DNA from: DATLMR01 sp035634255
GTDB taxonomy: Bacteria > Acidobacteriota > Blastocatellia > UBA7656
Direction of reading: 5' to 3'
Assembly (NCBI GenBank): GCA_035634255.1
Contig: DASQDI010000106.1
Coordinates: forward strand, 1-48,302
DNA length: 48,302 nucleotides
The notes under the pieces were generated by a model, which had not been told where the DNA came from, searched no databases, and was given only the letters and a program-made list of their open reading frames with translations. Positions 24,623-35,214 of this stretch are shown here, in pieces (position 1 is the stretch's first letter; every line of letters starts with the position of its first letter). The position numbers and the translations under genes are program-made.

Positions 24623-25870
24623 GTGCCTTACGAACTCTTCATAGCTCTACGCTACCTTCGGGCCAAGCGCAAGCAGGTGATGATCTCGGTCATTACCGTA
24701 ATCGCAATCGCGGCGGTGGCCGCGGGCGTCGCGTCGCTCATCATCGTGCTCGCCATGATGACCGGCTTCCGCGAAGAGTTTCAGACCAAGATACTGGCCG
24801 GGACCGCCCACATCAACCTGATGAGAGAGGACGGGCGGCCGATCAATAATTATAAAGAACTGGCCGAACAGCTTTCCTCGCTCCCCGACGTGCGCGGGGC
24901 GTCGGCGACCCTGTACCAGAGGGTCCTGATCCAGGGCACGCAAGATACCGAGGGCGCGGTGCTGAAGGGCGTCGACATGGACGCGCCTCGGGAGGCCAGC
25001 GAGATATTTCAGTTCAGAGTCGAAGGCGACCCCCTTACGCTCGCCCGGCCCGACAGAGACCCCGAGACCGGGGCGGAGATCGACCACCTCTTCATAGGCC
25101 GCGAGCTCGCGCGAATGATCGGGCTGAAGGCGGGCGACGTCGCCACGGTCATCTCCCCCAGGGGGCACCTCACCCCCGTCGGGATGGCCCCGCGCTACAG
25201 GGACTTCAAGGTGGCGGGCCTGTTCGAGTCCGGCCTGAGCGATTACGACGCGACCTGGGCTTACATCTCGCTCGAAGCGGCGCAGAGGCTCTCGGGCGCG
25301 GAGGGCGTGGCCCAGATGATCCAGTTTAAAGTCCGGGACGTGAACGACGTTAAGCGGATAGGCCGCGAGGTGCTTCAGGCCGCGGGCGACGAGTACGTGG
25401 TGCAGGACTGGCAGGAGCTGAACGCCCCGATCTACACCGCGCTCAGCTACGAAAAGTTCCTTTCGGGCGTGGCCCTGCTGATCGTGATAGGCATCGCCGC
25501 GCTCAACATAATCACGGTCCTCATCATGATCGTGATGGAGAAGCAGCGCGACATCGCGATCCTGAAGTCTATGGGCGCGACCAGCCGCAGCGTGATGTAC
25601 CTCTTCATGATGCAGGGTTTGATAATCGGGGTGGTCGGCATGGTGATCGGGGTGGCGGCCGGCGCGGGCTTCACCTACTTCGCCGATTCGCGGCAGCTCA
25701 TCAAGCTGCCTCCGGGGGCCTACGCCCTGGACTACCTCCCCTTCCAGGCCAGCGCCTTCGACGTGTTGCTGGTGGCGGCGGTGACCCTGCTCATCAGCTT
25801 CCTCTCGACCATCTATCCGGCTTACAGCGCCGCCCGGCTCGATCCCGTCGAAGGTCTCAGGTATGAATAG
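24623..25870 (+). CDS. lolC: Lipoprotein-releasing ABC transporter permease, LolC/LolE type
   Basis: A 415-residue inner-membrane protein of the LolCDE system, which extracts lipoproteins from the inner membrane for transfer to LolA. One N-terminal helix (about 22-45) is followed by a large periplasmic domain (about 50-270) and three C-terminal helices (about 275-405) with the FtsX-like YEKFLSGVALLIVIG and EKQRDIAILKSMGA motifs. I choose the GTG giving MPYELFIALRYLRAKRK, the usual family start; a TTG two codons upstream is in frame. A single permease gene suggests a homodimeric LolF-like arrangement. It is followed by lolD after 18 bases. Confidence 0.92.
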   Translation: MPYELFIALRYLRAKRKQVMISVITVIAIAAVAAGVASLIIVLAMMTGFREEFQTKILAGTAHINLMREDGRPINNYKELAEQLSSLPDVRGASATLYQRVLIQGTQDTEGAVLKGVDMDAPREASEIFQFRVEGDPLTLARPDRDPETGAEIDHLFIGRELARMIGLKAGDVATVISPRGHLTPVGMAPRYRDFKVAGLFESGLSDYDATWAYISLEAAQRLSGAEGVAQMIQFKVRDVNDVKRIGREVLQAAGDEYVVQDWQELNAPIYTALSYEKFLSGVALLIVIGIAALNIITVLIMIVMEKQRDIAILKSMGATSRSVMYLFMMQGLIIGVVGMVIGVAAGAGFTYFADSRQLIKLPPGAYALDYLPFQASAFDVLLVAAVTLLISFLSTIYPAYSAARLDPVEGLRYE

Positions 25871-25888
25871 AACGCTCTGGGGTGAGAG

Positions 25889-26614
25889 ATGAAGGTCGAT
25901 CTGCGAGTTAAAGATGAGCCGCGGGGCGGGAGGGGCCTCGGCGTGGGCCCCCTCGTGCGCGCGGAGTCGCTCACGAAGACCTACCGGTCGGGCGAGAACA
26001 TAGTGACGGTCTTCGACGACCTGAGCCTCAAAATAATGGGAGGCGAGATGGTCGCGATAGTGGGCCCGTCGGGTGCTGGCAAATCGACCTTATTGCACTT
26101 AATAGGGGGATTAGACAGGCCCACGTCGGGCGACGTCAAAATCGGCGAATTTGACATTTTCAAACTTGCTGATGTAGACTTGGCTCGATTTCGGAACAGG
26201 GAAATCGGGTTCATTTTTCAGTTTCATCACCTGTTACCCGAGTTCACAGCACTTGAAAATGCAATGATGCCTCTGCTCATCGGTCGCAGTCCCGCGCGGG
26301 CCGCCAGAGGGCGGGCCGAATCGGCCCTCGAAAGCGTCGGGCTGGCGGGCCGGGCCTCACACAGGCCCGGAGAGTTGTCGGGCGGCGAGCAGGCGCGAGT
26401 CGCTCTGGCAAGGGCACTGATCTCCGAACCGAGGCTGCTTTTGGCTGACGAGCCGACGGGGGACCTCGACGGTAGAACGAGCGAGAACATTCACAACCTG
26501 CTCAAGGAGGTCCACACGGCGCGGAAGCTGACCTCGATTATCGTCACACATAATGAGCGTCTGGCTTCCATCTGTGACCGCGTGCTCCACCTTGAAGACG
26601 GCCGGTTACGATAG
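25889..26614 (+). CDS. lolD: Lipoprotein-releasing ABC transporter ATPase LolD
   Basis: A 241-residue ABC ATPase, partner of the LolC-type permease. Walker A is GPSGAGKS, the Q loop FIFQFHHLLPEF is typical of LolD, the signature is LSGGEQ and Walker B LLLADEPTGDLD. A 20-residue N-terminal extension precedes the domain. The stretch 26078-26282 is clearly poorer in G+C at third positions (TTA, AAA, TTT and AAT codons) than the flanking parts of the same gene, as if that part had been replaced by recombination. The protein sequence across it stays normal. Confidence 0.94.
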   Translation: MKVDLRVKDEPRGGRGLGVGPLVRAESLTKTYRSGENIVTVFDDLSLKIMGGEMVAIVGPSGAGKSTLLHLIGGLDRPTSGDVKIGEFDIFKLADVDLARFRNREIGFIFQFHHLLPEFTALENAMMPLLIGRSPARAARGRAESALESVGLAGRASHRPGELSGGEQARVALARALISEPRLLLADEPTGDLDGRTSENIHNLLKEVHTARKLTSIIVTHNERLASICDRVLHLEDGRLR

Positions 26615-26686
26615 GGTTCAAATCCGGGGTCGCGGTGACCGCGATCCTGACTTCTGAATGTCACAGTTCAGATTGCGGAAGCTGAT

Positions 26687-29125
<2,439 letters not shown>

Positions 29126-29167
29126 CGGCGGGGGTCGCGCGGGCGAGATCCGGGCAAGTCAATAAGC

Positions 29168-29525
29168 ATGCATAAATTCCTACTGGTGGTGCTCGGCGGG
29201 GCATTCGGGACCGGGCTCAGGTACTCTCTTTCAACACTAATCTCATCGACAGTCAGGCAGGCGGAATTCCCTCTCGCGACTTTCATAGTGAACGTCTCGG
29301 GCAGCTTCCTGATGGGGCTGCTGGGGGCGGCCTTCGATTCGCGCCTGCCCGTCTCGCCGGAGACGCGTGCGGCGGCGCTGGCCGGGGTCCTGGGCGGGCT
29401 ACACGACTTTTTCGGCCTTCTCTTTCGAGACCTTTTCGTTGATTCAGGGAGGGAGGTTCTGGCTCGCCGCCCTCTACGTCTCCTCCAGCACTCTGCTCGG
29501 GCTCGCGGCGGTGTGGGCGGCGTAA
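29168..29525 (+). pseudogene. crcB: Fluoride channel CrcB/FluC, frameshifted
   Basis: A small four-helix membrane protein that exports fluoride as a dual-topology dimer. The N-terminal part is good CrcB: FLLVVLGGAFGTGLRYSLS, FPLATFIVNVSGSFLMGLLG and the GVLGG turn. At 29393-29401 the frame is lost. Reading one base further on gives GYTTFSAFSFETFSLIQGG and then RFWLAALYVSSSTLLG, ending at a TAA at 29523-29525, which is the normal CrcB C-terminus. Removing one C from GGCGGGCTACACG restores the family sequence. The unshifted frame runs on to 29545 with no resemblance. It could be a sequencing error, a recent mutation or, less likely, programmed frameshifting. No fluoride riboswitch is seen in the 42-base gap upstream. 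Confidence 0.88.
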
Positions 29526-29880
29526 GGATGGCACAAATAGTTTAAGGGGCGCGTTCGAGGCCGTTTTTCGGGATTTCAGTGCCGCGGGTAATTATCGCAG
29601 ACCGAGGCTCACCTGATTGGCTTGGAAGATTCATTTTTGTTACAATGTCCGGTCAAACCAGCGTTCTATATTTGGTGCAAGGCGAAGCCGCCAGAACTGA
29701 TGTGATCTGCCTGGCAGCCGGAAAGGTCTTCGGTAGCAGACCTTCAATCACACTTGATTCGAGCGGAGAAGCGGTTTGACCTGGTGGTTTCTTGTTGTTT
29801 TAAACTCGCTCAGGTACAGAAACAGATCGCAGGAATAAAAAGAAAATAGCTCTGCAATTCTTGGGAGTGTGCATTTATTT
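29526..29880. other. Leader region of bamA
   Basis: 355 bases of lower G+C than the neighbouring genes. The left part holds a promoter (29617-29646). The predicted leader contains a 7-bp hairpin AAGGTCT/AGACCTT (29723-29744). The 66-codon open frame at 29579-29779 (GTG start) resembles nothing and overlaps the promoter, so I do not call it. Confidence 0.45.
29617..29646 (+). promoter_or_regulatory. Candidate sigma-70 promoter of bamA
   Basis: TTGGCT (29617-29622), 18 bases, TACAAT (29641-29646). Transcription from about 29653 gives an unusually long leader of nearly 230 bases. Confidence 0.5.
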
Positions 29881-32811
29881 ATGAGTAAGCGTGTTCTTTG
29901 CTTGATAATTGTGCTCGTTGCGGCGGCCGGGAGCTGGCCGCTCGGCGAGCGGTTCGGCCTCCTCAAATCGCTGGCGTCGGTCGCGAAGTCACAGGACGTG
30001 ACGGTCGAGCAGGTGCTCATCCGGGGCAACCGGCGCATCCCCGAATCCACGATCAGGATATGGATCGGCACGCGCGAGGGCGACCCTTACAACCCCGGAC
30101 AGGTTGACCGCGACGTGCGCTCGATCTTCGCCCAGGGGTACTTCGAGGACGTGAAGGTCTTCGCCGAAGAGGGCACGCGCGGGGGCAAGATCATCACCTT
30201 CGAGGTGAGGGAGTGGCCTCTGCTGCTCGACATCCGCTACGAGGGCCTGAAGTCGGTCCAGCAGTCGACCATCCTCGAAGAGCTCCGCAAGCGGCAGGTC
30301 GGGCTCTCGAAGGAGTCGCAGTACGACCCCGTTAAGGCGAGGCGCGCGGCGGCGGTCATCAAAGAGATGCTCGCGAACGAGGGGCGGCCCGAAGCCAAAG
30401 TCGACCCCGTCATCGAGCAGATATCCAACACGGCCGTCGCGCTCACGTTCAAGATCGAAGAGGGCCCGCGCTTCCGCGTGGCGCAGATCGAGTTCGAGGG
30501 CAACAACGTCTACTCCGACGACCACCTCCGCAGCAAGATGAAGCTGGTGAAACAGCTCGGGCTGTTCACCACTTTCTCCACCAAAGACATCTACCACAAA
30601 GAGAAGCTGATGGCCGACCTCGACAGGCTCCGCGTCCTAGTCTACGCCGACAGCGGCTACCTTAGGGCGCGGTTCGGTGAGCCCAGGGTCGAGGAGATCG
30701 GCAAGGTCGGCACCTGGCTCCCCCTCATCGGGCACAAGGGGGAGGGGCTCAAGATCATCATCCCCGTCGACGAGGGGCGGCAGTACACGGCGGGCGAGAT
30801 CAAGATCGAAGAGAATACCGAATTCACCGAGGACCAGATCAAGCAGGTCATGGGCCTCAAGACCGGGGACGTAGTGCGCGGCTACACGGTGATCCAGAAG
30901 GGCCTCGAAAACCTCAAGAAGCTTTACGGCTCCCGCGGCTACATCCAGTTCAACACGGACTACGTGCCGGAGTTCAAAGACCCGCCCGACGATCAGACGA
31001 AGGGCACGGTCGACATCACCTTCACGATGGACGAGGGCAAGCAGTACACGCTGCGGAGGCTCGAATTCATAGGCAACAGCTTCACGCGCGACACGGTCCT
31101 GCGCCGCGAAGTGCTGCTGAACGAGGGCGAGCGGTACAACCAGGAGCTCTTCGACCTCAGCCTGCTGAAGCTCAACCAGCTAGGCTACTTCGAGCAGGTT
31201 AAGGAAGAGGACGCGACCATCAACACGAACGAGCGCGAGGGGCAGGTCGACGTAACCCTGAAGGTGCAGGAGAAGGGCCGCCAGCAGATCAGCTTCTCGG
31301 GCGGCGTGTCGGGCATCGGCGGCTCATTCATCGGCATAGACTACTCGACCAACAACCTGCTCGGGTACGGCGAGTCACTGTCGTTTTCGGTCGCGGCCGG
31401 CAACCGGCAGAAGATATTTTCGTTCGGCTTCGTCGAGCCGTACCTGCGGGGCACCCCCATCAGCCTGGGCTTCAACGTCTTCTACCAGGACTACCAGTTC
31501 TTCGGGCAGGGGTTCAACCCCGGCCTGATCAACGCGGGCTTCTTCGACAACCAGTCCCTGTTCACGCAGAGGACGAAGGGCCTGTCGGTGACGGCCAGCG
31601 CGCCGCTCAGCTACTTCGCGCGGCGGTACAGGATGGGCCGCTTCTACAGGCTGGGGCTCTCCTACTCTTACCGGGACACGGACATCATCGACCCCGAAGT
31701 CAACCGCGACCTCGACCCGACGAACGACATCAACGTCACCTTCCGGCAGACGGGAGTGCTGCAATCGACCGTGACCCCGTCGCTCTCGTTCAGCACCCTC
31801 AACTCGACGCTCGACCCGACGAATGGGCAGGCCTTCACGATAGGGCTCTCGCTCTCGGGCGGCCCCCTGGGCGGCGACGTGAACACCATCGAGCCGACCA
31901 TCGAGTATAAGATGTTCCGCCCGCTATTCGCCGGGCGCGAGGCGACGGCCCGGCCCGAGCCGGGCAAGACCCGGACCTTCGGCTTCCGCATACTCGCGGG
32001 GCACATCGGCGCTTTCGGCGAGAGGTTCGAGTCGAACTCCCTGTCGTTCATCAACGGCACGCCCCTGTTCGCCAGGTTCTTCCTCGGCGGCGAGGATTCG
32101 ATCCGCGGCTATAACATAAGATCGCTTTCGCCCGTCGCCACCGTCAGCCGGACCACCACGACGCGAGAGATCTTCGTGACCGACCTTCAGGGCAACCGCT
32201 TCAGGGTCCGAAGGCCGGACCAGGCGGGCGGGCGGACGGTCGCGCCGAGCGTGATCCAGAGGTTCACCGTCGAGGACCTCGCCGCGCCCGCGATAACGAA
32301 CACGGCGACCGTCATCGGCGGCGACACCCAGATACTGTTCAACGCCGAGTACCGCATCCCCGTGATCGGGCCGGTGACCTTCGCCCCGTTCTTCGACATA
32401 GGGTCGGTCTTCAACATCCGCTCGCTCGACGACCAGTTCATCACCAGCGAGTTTCAGCCGAACACGATCCTGGGGGTGGTGGTGCTCAACCCGCGCGGGC
32501 AGGAGGCCACGCCCAGGGAGATCAGGCAGGCGACGACGCCCGAGACCCCGCCCGGCTCCCTGCCGCCTGGCTTCAAGCGCGTGGTCGTGAGGGGCGAGGC
32601 GCAGAACACGTCGAGGATCGAGCTGGGGAACGTCGAGAGCGGCATCTTCGACAACTACCGGTACAGCCTCGGCGGAGAGGTGAGGGTGCAGGTGCCGGTC
32701 ATCAACGTGCCTTTCCGCCTGATATTCGCGTGGAACCCGAACGCCAAACCCGACGGCTTCTTCATCGAAGAGAGGCGCGCCATAAGGTTCTCGGTCGGGA
32801 GGACGTTCTAG
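29881..32811 (+). CDS. bamA: Outer membrane protein assembly factor BamA
   Basis: A 976-residue Omp85 protein that folds beta-barrel proteins into the outer membrane. An N-terminal hydrophobic segment leads to five POTRA domains (about 38-450; each begins like VEQVLIRGNRRIPESTI or LRRLEFIGNSFTRDTVLRREV). The barrel follows from about 460, with the conserved GGEDSIRGYNI and the C-terminal RFSVGRTF ending in Phe. The barrel is long: two insertions, after the RGYN motif and after FDIGSVFNIRSLDDQF, probably make large surface loops. I take the ATG at 29881; a GTG four codons upstream is in frame but touches the GGGAG. It precedes two ompH genes. Confidence 0.95.
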   Translation: MSKRVLCLIIVLVAAAGSWPLGERFGLLKSLASVAKSQDVTVEQVLIRGNRRIPESTIRIWIGTREGDPYNPGQVDRDVRSIFAQGYFEDVKVFAEEGTRGGKIITFEVREWPLLLDIRYEGLKSVQQSTILEELRKRQVGLSKESQYDPVKARRAAAVIKEMLANEGRPEAKVDPVIEQISNTAVALTFKIEEGPRFRVAQIEFEGNNVYSDDHLRSKMKLVKQLGLFTTFSTKDIYHKEKLMADLDRLRVLVYADSGYLRARFGEPRVEEIGKVGTWLPLIGHKGEGLKIIIPVDEGRQYTAGEIKIEENTEFTEDQIKQVMGLKTGDVVRGYTVIQKGLENLKKLYGSRGYIQFNTDYVPEFKDPPDDQTKGTVDITFTMDEGKQYTLRRLEFIGNSFTRDTVLRREVLLNEGERYNQELFDLSLLKLNQLGYFEQVKEEDATINTNEREGQVDVTLKVQEKGRQQISFSGGVSGIGGSFIGIDYSTNNLLGYGESLSFSVAAGNRQKIFSFGFVEPYLRGTPISLGFNVFYQDYQFFGQGFNPGLINAGFFDNQSLFTQRTKGLSVTASAPLSYFARRYRMGRFYRLGLSYSYRDTDIIDPEVNRDLDPTNDINVTFRQTGVLQSTVTPSLSFSTLNSTLDPTNGQAFTIGLSLSGGPLGGDVNTIEPTIEYKMFRPLFAGREATARPEPGKTRTFGFRILAGHIGAFGERFESNSLSFINGTPLFARFFLGGEDSIRGYNIRSLSPVATVSRTTTTREIFVTDLQGNRFRVRRPDQAGGRTVAPSVIQRFTVEDLAAPAITNTATVIGGDTQILFNAEYRIPVIGPVTFAPFFDIGSVFNIRSLDDQFITSEFQPNTILGVVVLNPRGQEATPREIRQATTPETPPGSLPPGFKRVVVRGEAQNTSRIELGNVESGIFDNYRYSLGGEVRVQVPVINVPFRLIFAWNPNAKPDGFFIEERRAIRFSVGRTF

Positions 32812-32932
32812 AGATGTTCCGCGGCGACGCCTGTCCGGTGAAATCCCGGTCGGGCCTCGCCGCGGACCGCAAACGGTTTCTCGGGCTCACGGGTGTGGTC
32901 GCGGTCCTCAAGTGATCCGGACAACGAACTAG

Positions 32933-32951
32933 AAACCGGAAGCCGGTTTTT
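32933..32951 (+). terminator. Short terminator after bamA, abutting the ompH promoter
   Basis: AAACCGG (32933-32939) and CCGGTTT (32943-32949) around AAG, with five T residues (32947-32951). It may attenuate bamA transcription into the ompH genes. Confidence 0.45.
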
Positions 32952-32959
32952 GCTATAAT
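32951..32959 (+). promoter_or_regulatory. Extended -10 promoter of the ompH pair
   Basis: TG-C-TATAAT (32951-32959) is a perfect extended -10, starting inside the T run of the terminator. Transcription would start near 32966, about 60 bases before the first ompH gene. No clear -35 box. Confidence 0.55.
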
Positions 32960-33027
32960 TCGCTTTTCTCAAGCAGCGGCTGACGCTCGCCGTCAGCAGG
33001 CCCAATTCAAAATTTACAGGAGCAGTC

Positions 33028-33678
33028 ATGGTAAAGATGAAGTTTGCTGCCTTGGCAGTAATTATGATGGCAGCATCGGCCTTGAGCGCCAGTGCGCAGA
33101 CGCCAGCCCAGCCCGCCACCGGTGGAGGAGTTCCCGACGGCAAGATCGCGGTTATCAACACCACTATATTCCCTGCCCAGATCGCCGAGCTTCGGCAGAA
33201 GTACGAGCAGGTTCAGAACCAGTATAAGGACCGCTATCAAAAGCTTCAGACCCTGGACGACGAGCTGAAGGCGATGGAGAACGACATCCGCACTAAAGGC
33301 CCGTCGCTCACTCAGGAGAAGCTGGCCGAGATGCAGAGCACCTACGAGGACAAGAAGAGGCGGGGCTCGCGCGAGTACGAGGATTTGAAGGCCGAGACGG
33401 AGCGCACCATCGACACGGCCACGAGGCCCGTGAGGGAGAAGATGTCTCAGTTCCTTCAGAACTACGCGGCGCAGCGCAACATCGTCGTGCTGTTCAACCT
33501 CGCGGGCGCGGCGCAGACCGGCTCGCTCGCCTACTGGAGCCCGGCGACCGACATAACGCAGGATTTCATCACCGAATACAACAAGGCGAACCCCGTCGCG
33601 GGCGCGGCCCCGGCCACGCAGCCCCCGGCGGGCGCGGCAAGGCCCGCGGCCACCAAGCCCGGAGCGGGTAAGCCCTGA
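33028..33678 (+). CDS. ompH: OmpH/Skp family periplasmic chaperone, copy 1
   Basis: A 216-residue Skp-like chaperone that holds unfolded outer-membrane proteins for BamA. Signal peptide about 1-23 (ends SASAQT); a short strand GKIAVINTTIF starts the trimer body; the centre (about 55-150) is a long charged coiled hairpin; then the second strand NIVVLFNL. A conserved tail AYWSPATDITQDFITEYNKANPV is shared with copy 2, followed by a Pro/Ala-rich end. AGGAG lies five bases before the ATG. Confidence 0.92.
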   Translation: MVKMKFAALAVIMMAASALSASAQTPAQPATGGGVPDGKIAVINTTIFPAQIAELRQKYEQVQNQYKDRYQKLQTLDDELKAMENDIRTKGPSLTQEKLAEMQSTYEDKKRRGSREYEDLKAETERTIDTATRPVREKMSQFLQNYAAQRNIVVLFNLAGAAQTGSLAYWSPATDITQDFITEYNKANPVAGAAPATQPPAGAARPAATKPGAGKP

Positions 33679-33701
33679 ACCGGCGACGAAAGGAGAAAGC
33701 A

Positions 33702-34340
33702 ATGAAGTTTTTTAAATCAGCTTTGATACCGGTCGCGCTGGTGGCTCTTTCGCTCACGGCATTCGCGCAGCAATCGGGGCAGACCCCCACGCAGGCGGCA
33801 GCGCCCGCAGCGCTGCCCAAGGGGAAGATCGCCGTCATCAACACGGCGGCCTTCCAGGAGCAGATACAGGAGTTCAAGACCAAGCTCGCCGCCATCGACA
33901 GGCAGTTCGAGCCGCGCACCAAGGAGATTCAGACGGAGGGCGACCAGATCAACGCGCTCGAGAATACCATCAAGACGCAGAGCAACACCCTCTCCGCCGC
34001 GAGGGTCGCCGAGTTGACCGAGCAGGTTGCGACCCGGAAGCGCAATTACCAGCGCAAGGTCGAGGACCTGCAGTCGGAAGCGGGCCGCGTGCAGCAGCAG
34101 ACGATGGCCCCCGTGACCGAAAAGCTCGGGAACTTCGCCAAGGAGTACACGGCCAAGCGCGGCATAGTCATGCTCATCGACCTCGGCAACGCGCTCCAGT
34201 CAGGCACCGTCGTGTGGTGGGACCCCAAGTCGGACGTTACGCAGGATTTCATCAACGAGTACAACAAGGCCTACCCGGTCCAGGGCGCGGCTCCTGCCAC
34301 TCCCGCCCCCTCCACCCCGGCCCCGGTCAAGAAGCCTTAA
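33702..34340 (+). CDS. ompH: OmpH/Skp family periplasmic chaperone, copy 2
   Basis: A 212-residue paralogue of the previous protein, 23 bases downstream. It has the same layout: signal peptide (about 1-22), GKIAVINTAAF, coiled arms, GIVMLIDLGNALQ, then VWWDPKSDVTQDFINEYNKAYPV and a Pro/Ala tail. The two align along their whole length, but arms differ in charge pattern, so this is an old tandem duplication rather than a recent one. AAAGGAG lies six bases before the ATG. A strong terminator follows. Confidence 0.92.
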   Translation: MKFFKSALIPVALVALSLTAFAQQSGQTPTQAAAPAALPKGKIAVINTAAFQEQIQEFKTKLAAIDRQFEPRTKEIQTEGDQINALENTIKTQSNTLSAARVAELTEQVATRKRNYQRKVEDLQSEAGRVQQQTMAPVTEKLGNFAKEYTAKRGIVMLIDLGNALQSGTVVWWDPKSDVTQDFINEYNKAYPVQGAAPATPAPSTPAPVKKP

Positions 34341-34363
34341 AGCATTCAGGGCCGAAAGAGACT

Positions 34364-34405
34364 GATGCCCCGGCGGTAAAAGTACCGCCGGGGCATCGTT
34401 GTTTT
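34364..34405. terminator. Terminator between the ompH and DUF4388 genes
   Basis: A perfect 15-bp stem (34364-34378 and 34383-34397) with a four-base loop, followed by GTTGTTTT on the plus strand. It ends the bamA-ompH transcripts and lies 24 bases from the stop of the converging DUF4388 gene. Confidence 0.82.
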
Positions 34406-34428
34406 CGTCGCGTTTTAAAGGGCGCGGA

Positions 34429-35124
34429 TCAGAAGGGGTCGAGCACGCTCATGCCGTGATCGCGCTCGTCTTTCGCCCGCAGCATGTCGAGTATGAGGGC
34501 GGTGTTGCTCGTGGCCTCGATGGTCCGCTCGTAGGCCACCGTCGACTTGTCGAATTCGAACGTCCCGTCGACGGCTTCGAGCAGTATGGCGAGCGACTGT
34601 ATGCCCATGCCGGCCCCGGCGTTGGCCCCCACGATCTGCCCCTCGTTGAAGTATATCTCGCCGTTGGCGGCGGTGGACGTGATCAGCAGAGAGCCCGTCA
34701 GCCGGCTGTTTTCGATGATCTGCATGATGTCGAAGAGGTTCACGTCGGTCAGAGCCCCCGAGAGAATCTTCTGGGACGAAGGGGGCGGGATGTCGCTCCG
34801 GCGCGTGTCGCGGAGCTGCCCCGTGACAGAGACCCTCGGGTCGAGCCGCTTCGCTTCGAGCAGGCGCTCGTTGGCCTTTTCCATGTCACCGGCCTGGATG
34901 TAGAGGCTCGCCAGTTCCAGGCACCTCTGCGCGGCCTGATCGCGGCGGCCCGCGTCTATCAGGACTTCGCGGAGCTTTTCGCGGAGCCCGAAGTGGCGGG
35001 GGGCGCTGTCGATGGCGCGCTCCAAAGCCTCGATGGCGCGGTTGACCATCCGGTACTTCACCAGCAGATCGGCGTCTATAATGGCGCTCTCGGGATCGAA
35101 ATCGCTCGGACTGTTTCTGACCAT
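34429..35124 (-). CDS. TPR and DUF4388 (PATAN) domain protein
   Basis: A 231-residue soluble protein. The N-terminal half (about 10-100) forms TPR-like helices (YRMVNRAIEALERAIDSAPRH, ASLYIQAGDMEKANERLLEAKRLDP). The C-terminal half (about 120-230) is a DUF4388/PATAN domain with LSGALTDVNLFDIMQIIEN, GSLLITSTAANGEIYFNEGQIVGA and FEFDKS. Such domains occur in gliding and two-component regulators and are thought to mediate protein interactions. The start is uncertain: ATG at 35124 or GTG at 35145. It is the last gene of the minus-strand lpx run, 69 or more bases after lpxI, where lpxB might be expected. Confidence 0.85.
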   Translation of the reverse strand: MVRNSPSDFDPESAIIDADLLVKYRMVNRAIEALERAIDSAPRHFGLREKLREVLIDAGRRDQAAQRCLELASLYIQAGDMEKANERLLEAKRLDPRVSVTGQLRDTRRSDIPPPSSQKILSGALTDVNLFDIMQIIENSRLTGSLLITSTAANGEIYFNEGQIVGANAGAGMGIQSLAILLEAVDGTFEFDKSTVAYERTIEATSNTALILDMLRAKDERDHGMSVLDPF

Positions 35125-35214
35125 CTTCCCTCTTCTCAAGACCACAGCGTCCCGTTCAGTGTACCACAGGCGACCGACAGTTTGCAGTATTCCGAATGTT
35201 ACCGCAATCCCCGC

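Noticed and set aside
26614..26647. tRNA-like GGTTCAAATCC after lolD
   Set aside because: No acceptor, D or anticodon arm fits around it. The nearby TCGCGG/CCGCGA hairpin is a simple stem.
29126..29167. Fluoride riboswitch before crcB
   Set aside because: The gap is only 42 bases and lacks the crcB-motif pseudoknot sequence.
29579..29779. 66-codon frame in the bamA leader
   Set aside because: GTG start without a ribosome site, overlaps the promoter, and no resemblance.
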